Shown here in pieces: positions 7,529-15,203 of a DNA stretch of 64,000 nucleotides. Below the pieces are notes generated by a model. That model was not told the DNA's origin and did no database searches. It worked only from the letters and a program-made list of their open reading frames with translations. Source of the stretch: Prado023 sp963818445 (GTDB taxonomy: Bacteria; Actinomycetota; Actinomycetes; S36-B12; CAIYMF01). Within the stretch, counting starts at the first letter, position 1; each line of letters begins with the position of its first letter. A program made the translations under genes and the position numbers. The DNA is taken from the NCBI GenBank assembly GCA_963818445.1, contig CAWFSG010000001.1, forward strand, positions 449,777 through 513,776, in the 5' to 3' direction.

Positions 7529-9376
7529 GTGGCAGAGCAGGACCGCACGACCTCGCAGGACGCGGGCGCGACGGTGCCGCCGGCCGGACCTGAGTCGGCC
7601 GCGCAGGAGGCGGCCCCGGCGCCGGCCAAGAGGGCCGCCGTGAAGAGGACGTCCGCGAAGAAGGCCCCCGCGAAGAAGGCCCCCGCGAAGAAGGCTCCCG
7701 CGAAGAAGGCTCCCGCGACGAAGGCCGCGTCGACGGGGTCCCCGGCTGCCGAGGCGCCTGCGAAGAAGGCCCCGGCGAAGAAGGCCCCCGCGAAGAAGGC
7801 GCCTGCGAAGAAGGCCCCCGCGGCGACGACGTCCGCCGTGACTGCGCCGCCGGCGCCCACCAGCGGTCGCAAGCGCGCCGCTGCCAAGCGGACGGCCAGG
7901 GCGGCTGCAGGAAGCGTCGGTGCGGCTGTCGGCTCGGCGACCGCCGCCGGTCGCGCCGTGAGCGACCCGACGGTGATCTCCCCGCGCCGGCTGTCCGGGT
8001 TCGACTTCGCCACCTGGCGCCTGGCGTCCAACGACCCGTCGATGCGCTCACCCATCATCGGCCTGATCGCACTGGACTCCAGTCCCGACTGGGACATGCT
8101 CGTCGACAGGTTCGACCGGGCCAGCAGGGTTGCCCCGATCCTGCGCCAGAAGGTCCTCGAGGGACCCTCGGACATCCTGAGCCCGCGCCTGGTCATCGAC
8201 CCGGACTTCGACCTCAGCTTCCACATGCGGCGCTTCCGCGTGGCCGATCCCGGCAGCTGGGACCAGGTCCTGATCGAGGCCCGGCGGCAGTCGATGGCCG
8301 ACTTCGACCTTGCCCGGCCCCTGTGGCGGCTGACGCTGCTCGAGGGGCTCCAGGGCGGGCGGGCCGCACTGATCGTCAAGTTGCACCACGCCATCGCCGA
8401 CGGCCAGGGCGCCATGATGCTCGGAGCCACGGTGATCGATCTCGTGCCCGGCGGGCAGGCCCTGGGGGCGATGCCCCCCGCCCCGACGGCGGCACCCCTG
8501 GACGGAGCGGGCTTCCTGGGTACGGCGGTCGTGGACGCCTCGTCCTTCCTGGTGAAGTCGGTGAAGGACGTCACGGACTCAGCACTTCCGATCGCCGGGC
8601 GCGCCCTGCGCGACCCGGTCGGTGCGGTCGAGGACGTCATGGGGGTGCTCAGGTCCATCACCAAGTTCCTGGCGATGCCGAGCTCGCCGATGTCACCCGT
8701 GATGCGTGGGCGGTCGATCAACTACCACTTCGTCACCATTGACGTGCCGATGTCCGAGCTCAAGGCAGCATCCAAGCCCCACGGCGTGAGCCTCAACGAC
8801 GCGTTCATGGCCGGCGTCACAGGTGGCCTGCGGATCTACCACGAGCGCCGCGGCGAGCCGGTGAGCATGCTGCGCTGCAACATGCCGATCAGCCTGCGCA
8901 ACCCGCAGCGACCGGCGCAGAACGCTGTCACCATCGCGCGCTTCGAGGTCCCGGTGGACATCCTCGACCCCGTGGAGCGGATGCGGGCCATCCGCGACAT
9001 CGTCGGGTCCTGGCGACATGAGCCCGCGCTGCACCTGGTCGATCCGCTGGCCGAGGTCGGCTACCGCCTCATGCCCTCGGACGTGTTCACCTCGACGGCG
9101 CAGACCAGTGACTTCACCGCCAGCAACGTGCCAGGCGTGCCGGTCCCGGTGTGGATCGCCGGCGCGAAGGTGCGGGCGATGTACCCATTGACGGCCACGG
9201 TCGGGGCGGCGACGAACATCACCCTGCTGTCCCACGCGGGCAACGCGGGCATCGGGATCTCGATGGACGACGCTGCCATACCGGACCGCGACCTGTTCGT
9301 CGAGTGCATCTGCGCCGGGTTCGCCGAGGTCGTGGGCCATCCCGTGACCGTCAGCGACCCGGTGGCCGGGGACTAG
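7529..9376 (+). CDS. Wax ester synthase/diacylglycerol acyltransferase with lysine/alanine-rich N-terminal tail
   Basis: 615 residues from GTG 7529 (AGGAG 7 nt upstream). Residues about 150-610 form a WS/DGAT acyltransferase that makes triacylglycerol or wax esters for lipid bodies; the catalytic HHxxxDG motif is H286-H287-A-I-A-D291-G, and the later NDAFMAGVTGGLR, PISLRNPQ and SNVPGVPVPV blocks are typical. The first 150 residues are unusual: two runs of AKKAP repeats (about residues 40-100) followed by GRKRAAAKRTARAA, a composition like histone H1 tails or PhaF-type granule proteins. Such a tail could bind DNA or acidic surfaces; that is inference. The gene separates yebC from ruvC. Confidence 0.9.
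   Translation: MAEQDRTTSQDAGATVPPAGPESAAQEAAPAPAKRAAVKRTSAKKAPAKKAPAKKAPAKKAPATKAASTGSPAAEAPAKKAPAKKAPAKKAPAKKAPAATTSAVTAPPAPTSGRKRAAAKRTARAAAGSVGAAVGSATAAGRAVSDPTVISPRRLSGFDFATWRLASNDPSMRSPIIGLIALDSSPDWDMLVDRFDRASRVAPILRQKVLEGPSDILSPRLVIDPDFDLSFHMRRFRVADPGSWDQVLIEARRQSMADFDLARPLWRLTLLEGLQGGRAALIVKLHHAIADGQGAMMLGATVIDLVPGGQALGAMPPAPTAAPLDGAGFLGTAVVDASSFLVKSVKDVTDSALPIAGRALRDPVGAVEDVMGVLRSITKFLAMPSSPMSPVMRGRSINYHFVTIDVPMSELKAASKPHGVSLNDAFMAGVTGGLRIYHERRGEPVSMLRCNMPISLRNPQRPAQNAVTIARFEVPVDILDPVERMRAIRDIVGSWRHEPALHLVDPLAEVGYRLMPSDVFTSTAQTSDFTASNVPGVPVPVWIAGAKVRAMYPLTATVGAATNITLLSHAGNAGIGISMDDAAIPDRDLFVECICAGFAEVVGHPVTVSDPVAGD
7652..7830 (+). repeat. In-gene tandem repeats coding AKKAP
   Basis: Imperfect 15-nt direct repeats (gcgaagaaggcccc type) occur in two blocks separated by a short non-repetitive spacer. 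They encode the AKKAP motif four to five times in each block. Codon wobble between gcccccgc and gctcccgc shows the units have diverged slightly. Such repeats can change in number by slippage. Confidence 0.8.
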
Positions 9377-9398
9377 CGCAGCAGCAGCCCCCGTCGAC

Positions 9399-9450
9399 CC
9401 ACGAACCGAGCAGTGCCAGCACTGCGCACGCGTGTCGTGCGGGTTCGTGG
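9399..9450 (+). terminator. Structured inverted repeat after the acyltransferase gene
   Basis: CCACGAACC (9399-9407) pairs with GGTTCGTGG (9442-9450), a perfect 9-bp stem. Inside it, CAGTG and CACTG (9411-9424) form a smaller hairpin. There is no T tract. It may end the acyltransferase transcript, and it partly overlaps the likely -35 region of ruvC. Confidence 0.4.
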
Positions 9451-9463
9451 CACCGGCCTCCCG

Positions 9464-9485
9464 GTAGGGTGCGAACACCTGTTCG
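9464..9485 (+). promoter_or_regulatory. ruvCAB promoter with LexA (SOS) box
   Basis: A -10 box TAGGGT (9464-9469) is followed at once by CGAACACCTGTTCG (9472-9485), a perfect GAAC-N4-GTTC palindrome of the actinobacterial LexA type. Placed just after the -10 and 14 nt before the ruvC GTG at 9500, it would block initiation until LexA is cleaved after DNA damage. This is the normal logic for ruv genes. Confidence 0.8.
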
Positions 9486-9499
9486 TATCGGGAGGTCAC

Positions 9500-10123
9500 G
9501 TGCGCGTACTCGGGGTCGATCCGGGCCTGACCCGCTGTGGGGTGGGCCTCGTGGAGGGCTCCCTGGGCCGGCCACTGACACTTCGGCACGTCGAGGTGGT
9601 CACCACGCCCGCCTCCGATCCACTGCCCGAGCGTCTGCTCGTGATCAGCAGGCGCATCCAGGAGCTCATCGAGGAGCTGTCCCCGGACGTCGTGGCCATC
9701 GAGCGGATGTTCAGCCAGCACAACCTGCACACCGTGATGGGCACGGCCCAGGCGTCGGCGGCGGCAGTGCTGGCCGCTGCCGAGGCAGGGCTTCCGGTCG
9801 CGTGGCACACGCCCAGCGAGGTGAAGGCGGCCGTGACCGGGACCGGGCGAGCCGACAAGGCCCAGGTGGCCGGCATGGTCGTCCGGATCCTGCGCCTGGA
9901 GACCACTCCCAAGCCGGTGGACGCCACCGACGCCCTGGCCCTGGCGATCTGCCATGTGTGGCGCGGGGCGGCCAATGCGCGCATCGCCTCAGCGGTGGCT
10001 GCCTCGGCGCCCTCGCGGATCCCGACCAGGATCCCGCGGTCGCCCGCACGCGGCGCTGAGCCGCAGGGAGGCGTGCCCCCACGATCGGCCGGGGTCGGCG
10101 TGCGAGCCGGGGGCTCCCGATGA
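9500..10123 (+). CDS. ruvC: Holliday junction resolvase RuvC
   Basis: 207 residues; endonuclease that cuts Holliday junctions with RuvAB in recombination repair. The acidic active site is visible: D7 in VLGVDPGLT, E68 in AIERMF, and D141 and D144 in DATDALALAICH. GTG 9500 is chosen because GGGAGG lies 4 nt upstream and the protein then starts at the conserved RVLGVDPG. The C-terminus has a basic Pro/Arg-rich extension. Stop overlaps the ruvA ATG (ATGA). Confidence 0.95.
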   Translation: MRVLGVDPGLTRCGVGLVEGSLGRPLTLRHVEVVTTPASDPLPERLLVISRRIQELIEELSPDVVAIERMFSQHNLHTVMGTAQASAAAVLAAAEAGLPVAWHTPSEVKAAVTGTGRADKAQVAGMVVRILRLETTPKPVDATDALALAICHVWRGAANARIASAVAASAPSRIPTRIPRSPARGAEPQGGVPPRSAGVGVRAGGSR

Positions 10124-10728
10124 TCGCCTTCGTGCACGGAACCGTCGCCTCGGTGGACGCCGACCACGCTGTCATCGACGTCGGCGGGGTGGGGCTGTCC
10201 GTCCTGTGCGGCCCGCGCACCCTGGCGGAGCTGCGTCCGGGGGCTTCGGCCACGGTCGCCACGGCACTGGTCGTGCGCGAGGACTCCCTGACCCTCTTCG
10301 GGTTCAGCGACGAGGACGAGCGGCAGGCATTCGAGGTGCTCCAGTCGGTCACGGGCATCGGGCCGCGCACGGCCCAGGCCATCCTCGCGGTGCTCACCGT
10401 CGACCAGCTGCGTGCGGCCGTCGCCGCCGACGATCTCGTCACGCTGTCCAAGCCTCCCGGGATCGGGCGCAAGGGCGCAGCCCGGATCGCCCTCGAGCTC
10501 AAGGACCGCCTTGGTGCGCCCACCACGTCGACCGCTGCCAGCAGGGCCGCTGACGACTGGTCGACCCCGGTCATCGACGGGCTCATCGCCCTGGGCTGGC
10601 CGCCGCGGGACGCCCGTGCCGCTGCGGAGGCCGTGCAGGGTGAGGCGGAGGCGGTCCTGGCCGAGGGCGGCCATCCGTCCGTGCCCGCGCTCCTGCGCTC
10701 CGCCCTGCGCCACCTGGACCGCGCGTGA
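10120..10728 (+). CDS. ruvA: Holliday junction branch migration protein RuvA
   Basis: 202 residues. Binds four-way junctions as a tetramer and recruits RuvB. Domain I OB fold starts MIAFVHGTV; the helix-hairpin-helix motifs are VTGIGPRTAQAIL and PPGIGRKGAARIALEL; the C-terminal domain III (about 150-200) contacts RuvB. Length and order are standard. Coupled by 4-nt overlaps to both neighbours. Confidence 0.96.
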   Translation: MIAFVHGTVASVDADHAVIDVGGVGLSVLCGPRTLAELRPGASATVATALVVREDSLTLFGFSDEDERQAFEVLQSVTGIGPRTAQAILAVLTVDQLRAAVAADDLVTLSKPPGIGRKGAARIALELKDRLGAPTTSTAASRAADDWSTPVIDGLIALGWPPRDARAAAEAVQGEAEAVLAEGGHPSVPALLRSALRHLDRA

Positions 10729-11801
10729 GTGACGACGACCTGGTCCGTGGGGAGGCCGACGACGAGGACATCGCGGCCGAGGGGGCACTTCGTCCCCGCA
10801 GCCTGGCGGACTTCATCGGCCAGGACCGCGTGCGCTCCCAGCTCGGGCTGGTCCTCGAGGCGGCGCGGCACCGCAACGCGACCGCCGACCACGTGCTGCT
10901 CTCCGGGCCCCCCGGGCTGGGCAAGACCACCCTGGCCATGATCATCGCCGGCGAGATGGCAGCCCCGATGCGGATCACCTCCGGACCGGCGATCCAGCAC
11001 GCCGGCGACCTCGCGGCCGTGTTGTCCAGCCTGGTGCCCGGAGAGGTGCTCTTCCTCGACGAGATCCACCGGATGGCCCGCCCGGCGGAGGAGATGCTCT
11101 ACGTGGCGATGGAGGACTTCCGGGTCGATATCGTGGTCGGCAAGGGCCCAGGGGCCACGGCCATCCCGCTGGACCTCGCGCCGTTCACCCTCGTGGGGGC
11201 CACCACCAGGGCAGGCCTGCTGCCGGGGCCGCTGCGCGACCGTTTCGGGTTCACCGCGCACATGGACTTCTACGCCGACTCCGACCTGTTCACGATCGTC
11301 AACCGGTCGGCCCGATTGCTGGGTGTCGAGATCGACGCGGCCGGCGCCGAGGAGATCGCCGGGCGCTCCCGGGGCACCCCGCGGGTGGCCAACCGCCTGC
11401 TGCGCCGCGTGCGCGACTATGCCCTCGTCCACGGCGACCGATCCATCGACCAGCGGACCGCGCATGCGGCGTTGGACCTGTACGAGGTCGACGTCCTCGG
11501 CCTGGACCGTCTGGATCGCGCCGTGCTCGAGGCCCTGATCAAGACGTTCCGAGGTGGCCCGGTTGGCCTGTCCACGCTGGCGGTTGCGGTTGCGGAGGAG
11601 CCCGAGACGGTGGAGACAGTGGCTGAGCCCTTCCTCGTGCGGGCCGGGTTGATGTATCGCACGCCGCGTGGCCGCGTGGCCACGGAGGCGGCGTGGCGGC
11701 ACCTGGGGATGGCTCCGCCGACCTCGATCGGGCAGATCGGCCTGCCTTTCGACAGCGACGCACCGGACGGGAATGACCGAGGTGGCTCACAGGGCGTCTA
11801 G
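10725..11801 (+). CDS. ruvB: Holliday junction DNA helicase RuvB
   Basis: 358 residues; AAA+ motor of branch migration. Walker A is GPPGLGKTT, Walker B LFLDEIHR, sensor 1 GATTRAG, and the arginine-finger region LRDRFG is present; the C-terminal winged helix includes GGPVGLSTLAVA. GTG start overlaps the ruvA stop (GTGA). The short acidic N-terminus (SDDDLVRGEADDED) is common in actinobacteria. Confidence 0.97.
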   Translation: MSDDDLVRGEADDEDIAAEGALRPRSLADFIGQDRVRSQLGLVLEAARHRNATADHVLLSGPPGLGKTTLAMIIAGEMAAPMRITSGPAIQHAGDLAAVLSSLVPGEVLFLDEIHRMARPAEEMLYVAMEDFRVDIVVGKGPGATAIPLDLAPFTLVGATTRAGLLPGPLRDRFGFTAHMDFYADSDLFTIVNRSARLLGVEIDAAGAEEIAGRSRGTPRVANRLLRRVRDYALVHGDRSIDQRTAHAALDLYEVDVLGLDRLDRAVLEALIKTFRGGPVGLSTLAVAVAEEPETVETVAEPFLVRAGLMYRTPRGRVATEAAWRHLGMAPPTSIGQIGLPFDSDAPDGNDRGGSQGV

Positions 11802-11831
11802 AATCGGGGCCAATTGTGTGAAAGGTCCTCC

Positions 11832-12242
11832 ATGACGCTTGTCGAACTCCTGCCCTTCGCTGCCATCGCGGCGGCGTTCTGGCTGCTGATCATCCGGCCA
11901 TCGTCGGTCCGCCGGAAGGCTCAGGCAGCGCTCGTCGCCTCGTTGGCGCCAGGTCAGCGGATCATGACGACGGCCGGCGTGTTCGGAACCCTCGTCTCCC
12001 TCGACGGGGACCGGGCCTCGGTGGAGGTCGCACCGGGCGTCGTGATCGAGATGCTCACCGCGGCCATCGCCCAGGTGCTGCCCGAGGATCGAGGCGCCGA
12101 CGCGATGGCCGAGACTGCCGTGGCGGAGCCTTCCGACGATGCGCCTGACGAGGAGCAGCCCTCCGAGGTCGTCGACGCCATTGCCCCGGCCGAGGACTCC
12201 CCGGCCCCGTCCGCCCTGACCCCGGAGGCCGATCGTGGCTAG
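11832..12242 (+). CDS. yajC: Preprotein translocase subunit YajC
   Basis: 136 residues. One N-terminal transmembrane segment (LLPFAAIAAAFWLLIIRPSS) followed by the YajC core GQRIMTTAGVFGTLVSLDGD and an acidic, low-complexity tail. It is the accessory partner of SecD-SecF. ATG 11832 is preferred over an upstream in-frame ATG at 11814 because a GAAAGG site lies just ahead. The end overlaps the secD start by 8 nt. Confidence 0.9.
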   Translation: MTLVELLPFAAIAAAFWLLIIRPSSVRRKAQAALVASLAPGQRIMTTAGVFGTLVSLDGDRASVEVAPGVVIEMLTAAIAQVLPEDRGADAMAETAVAEPSDDAPDEEQPSEVVDAIAPAEDSPAPSALTPEADRG

Positions 12243-13959
12243 CAGCGTGTCCCGGTACCACCCCTGGCGAGTCCTTGGACCCATGCTGCTCGGCCTCGCG
12301 CTGCTCGTGGCGTGGGCGTTCTGGCCGGGGCTCTCGAACGCGCCCCAACTCGGGCTGGACCTCCAGGGCGGAACCCAGGTCACCCTGCTGCCGACCACGT
12401 CACCCGGCACCGACGGGACGATCACCCAGGAGCAGCTCGACCAGGCTGTGGGGATCATCCGGCAACGTGTCGATGGCCTGGGCGTGGCCGAGTCCGAGGT
12501 GACCGTCCAAGGGTCCGGCGACAACGCCGCAATCATCGTGTCAGTCCCCGGCTCCGTGTCCCAGGAACGCCTCGTGGACCTGGTCGGGCGCACCGCGCAG
12601 CTGGCCTTCCGCCCCGTCGAGGCGATCACGAACCCGGAGGGCATCGACCCGAACGCGACGCCGTCCGCCGAGCCGAGCCCGTCGGTCAGCCCCACGCCCA
12701 CGCAGGCCAGCCCAACCCCCACGGACGCCTCCCCGAGCCCGTCGGCCAGCGCCTCGGCAGACGCGACCGACGCACCGTCGCCGTCGGCCGCGCCGTCCGA
12801 TGCGGCCACGGCGAGCGCCAGCCCCAGCGCCACCCCGACGGTGGACCAGCCGAAGACCCCCGTGCAGGCCAAGGAGAACGACACCGACTTCCAGGAGCGC
12901 GCGCTCCGCCTGGACTGCACCTTCCCGGAGAACCGTGCCGGCCAGCCCGATGTCCTCGAGCTGTGGCTGGCCACCTGTGACCGTGAGGGCACGGCCAAGT
13001 ACCTGCTCCAGCCCACCTTCATCAAGGGCACCCAGGTCAACAACGCGACGGCCGTGCTGGACCCGCAGACGAGCAAGTGGTCGGTGTCGCTGGACTTCGA
13101 CACCGAGGGCGCCAAGAAGCTGGCTGAGGTCTCGACCGACCTCTACGACAACACCCCGCCCCAGAACCAGTTCGCCATCGTCCTCGACGGCGTCGTGTAC
13201 AGCGCCCCCTCATTCCTCGAGCCCATCACCGGCGGCCAGGCCTCGATCACCGGGGAGTTCACGATCGACGAGGCCAATGACCTTGCCAACGTGCTGAAGT
13301 TCGGCTCCCTGCCGATCAGCCTCGAGGTGGGCCAGATCACCTCGGTCACCCCGACCGTCGGTGAGGACTACCTGCACGCGGGTCTCCTGGCCGGCGCGAT
13401 CGGGCTGATCCTGGTGGGCCTGTACCTGCTCGCCTACTACCGGGCACTCGGGCTGGTCGCAGTCGCCAGCCTCCTGATCGCCGGCGTGATCACCTACTGC
13501 CTCTTCGTGATCTTCGGCCGGACGCTGGGCTTCACGCTGACGCTGGCAGGCATCACCGGTGCGATCGTCGCGATCGGCATCACAGCCGACTCCTTCATCG
13601 TCTACTTCGAACGGATCCGGGACGAGGTCCGCGATGGCAAGTCACTGCGCGTGGCGGCCGAGACCGGCTGGATCCGCGCGCGACGCACGCTGCTGGCCGC
13701 GGACTTCGTGTCCCTGCTCGGCGCGGTCGTGCTCTACATCCTGAGCATCGGCAGTGTGCGTGGCTTCGCGTTCGCCCTGGGCCTGACCACCGTCATCGAT
13801 GTCCTCGTGGCGTTCACGTTCACCCGTCCGGTCGTCGCACTGCTCGCGGCCACGAAGTTCTTCCAGTCCGGGCACCCGCTCAGCGGGGTTGACCCCAAGC
13901 GACTGGGCATCCCCGATCCGCCCGCGCCGCGGACCGTGGCCACCGCAGGGAGGAAGTAG
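12235..13959 (+). CDS. secD: Protein translocase subunit SecD
   Basis: 574 residues, RND-type subunit that uses the proton gradient to help pull proteins across the membrane. N-terminal transmembrane helix, then the conserved LGLDLQGGTQVTL, the P1 domain, and a C-terminal block of five helices with GAIVAIGITADSFIVYFERIRDE. Between about residues 140 and 205 the P1 domain holds a Pro/Ser/Thr/Ala-rich insert of about 65 residues, longer than in many bacteria but usual in high-GC actinobacteria. GTG start inside the yajC end. Confidence 0.95.
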   Translation: MASSVSRYHPWRVLGPMLLGLALLVAWAFWPGLSNAPQLGLDLQGGTQVTLLPTTSPGTDGTITQEQLDQAVGIIRQRVDGLGVAESEVTVQGSGDNAAIIVSVPGSVSQERLVDLVGRTAQLAFRPVEAITNPEGIDPNATPSAEPSPSVSPTPTQASPTPTDASPSPSASASADATDAPSPSAAPSDAATASASPSATPTVDQPKTPVQAKENDTDFQERALRLDCTFPENRAGQPDVLELWLATCDREGTAKYLLQPTFIKGTQVNNATAVLDPQTSKWSVSLDFDTEGAKKLAEVSTDLYDNTPPQNQFAIVLDGVVYSAPSFLEPITGGQASITGEFTIDEANDLANVLKFGSLPISLEVGQITSVTPTVGEDYLHAGLLAGAIGLILVGLYLLAYYRALGLVAVASLLIAGVITYCLFVIFGRTLGFTLTLAGITGAIVAIGITADSFIVYFERIRDEVRDGKSLRVAAETGWIRARRTLLAADFVSLLGAVVLYILSIGSVRGFAFALGLTTVIDVLVAFTFTRPVVALLAATKFFQSGHPLSGVDPKRLGIPDPPAPRTVATAGRK

Positions 13960-13961
13960 CC

Positions 13962-15140
13962 ATGTCCCGATTGGGAGCCCTCGGGCACAAGCTCTACTCC
14001 GGCGAGGTGTCCTACGACATCGTCGGCAAGGCACGGCGCTGGTACGCGATCTCCGGTGTGATCGTCCTCGTCGCGCTGCTCTCGCTGTTCGTGCGCGGAC
14101 TGAACCTGGGCATCGAGTTCACCGGAGGGGCTGAGTACCAGGTGCCGTCCACCTCGTGCAGCATCGAGGAGGCCCGCAGCTCGGTGGAGTCAGTCGGTGT
14201 CGAGCCGTCCACGGTCACCCAGCTGGGCAACGACCTGATCCGGGTCACGACCGAGGCTGTCGACAACGCGACGAGCCTGAAGATCCGGGGTGCACTGGCC
14301 CAGACCTGCGGCGTGGACCCGGACCAGGTGTCGGTCCAGCTGGTCGGGCCGACGTGGGGCGGTGAGATCACGAAGAAGGCGATCACCGCACTGCTGGTCT
14401 TCATCGGACTGCTGTCGGTGTTCCTGGCGCTCTACTTCGACTGGCGCATGGCGGTTGCCGCCGTCGTCGCCCTGATACACGACATCGTCATCACCGTCGG
14501 GGTCTACTCGCTGCTGCAGTTCGAGGTCACGCCGAGCACCATGATCGGCATCCTGACGATCCTCGGCTACTCGCTCTACGACACGGTCGTCGTCTTCGAC
14601 AAGGTCAAGGAGAACACCCGCGGGATCCTCGGCCAGAGTCGCCATACCTACTCGCAGGCGGCGAATCTCGCCGTGAACCAGACCCTCGTGCGCAGCATCA
14701 ACACCTCGATCGTGGCCCTCCTGCCGGTCGGGGCGATCCTGTTCGTCGGGGCGGGGTTGCTGGGAGCCGGCACGCTCAAGGACCTCTCGCTTGCCCTGTT
14801 CGTGGGCATGGCGGCCGGCACCTACTCCTCGATCTTCATCGCGACACCGTTCCTGGCGCAGCTCATGGAGCGCAACCCGCAGATGAAGGCCCTCGCCGGC
14901 CGGGTACAGGCCCGTGGGCTGGGTCCGCGCGGCGCGGCCGCGCGTGGGGCCGGTGGGGCCGCGGCCAAGGGGACCGCGACCACAGCAGAGGCGTCCGCCG
15001 ACACTGCGGAGGGTGCCGATCTTGCCACGGCCGACGCCGCAGCGGGCAGCACGGAGGCCATGGATCGAGCACGGGCACGGCGGACCGCCAGCGGTCCGCG
15101 CAACCAGCCGAAGAAGCAGAGCCGGTCCGACCGGCACTGA
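13962..15140 (+). CDS. secF: Protein translocase subunit SecF
   Basis: 392 residues. Partner of SecD with six transmembrane helices; the motifs GLNLGIEFTGG and ILGYSLYDTVVVFDKVKENTR are intact. The C-terminal 90 residues are a cytoplasmic Ala/Arg-rich low-complexity tail ending in basic residues. It follows secD by 2 nt. An adenine phosphoribosyltransferase gene commonly lies between secF and relA in actinobacteria; none is present here. Confidence 0.95.
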   Translation: MSRLGALGHKLYSGEVSYDIVGKARRWYAISGVIVLVALLSLFVRGLNLGIEFTGGAEYQVPSTSCSIEEARSSVESVGVEPSTVTQLGNDLIRVTTEAVDNATSLKIRGALAQTCGVDPDQVSVQLVGPTWGGEITKKAITALLVFIGLLSVFLALYFDWRMAVAAVVALIHDIVITVGVYSLLQFEVTPSTMIGILTILGYSLYDTVVVFDKVKENTRGILGQSRHTYSQAANLAVNQTLVRSINTSIVALLPVGAILFVGAGLLGAGTLKDLSLALFVGMAAGTYSSIFIATPFLAQLMERNPQMKALAGRVQARGLGPRGAAARGAGGAAAKGTATTAEASADTAEGADLATADAAAGSTEAMDRARARRTASGPRNQPKKQSRSDRH

Positions 15141-15203
15141 TCAGCGCCAGCACCACCGGCAACCGGGTCGTACACTCGAGCCAACCAGCAGCAGGAGGAG
15201 CAG

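Noticed and set aside
7652..7830. Regular 15-nt repeats taken as a CRISPR array
   Set aside because: Units are adjacent without unique spacers and encode AKKAP in frame inside the acyltransferase gene.
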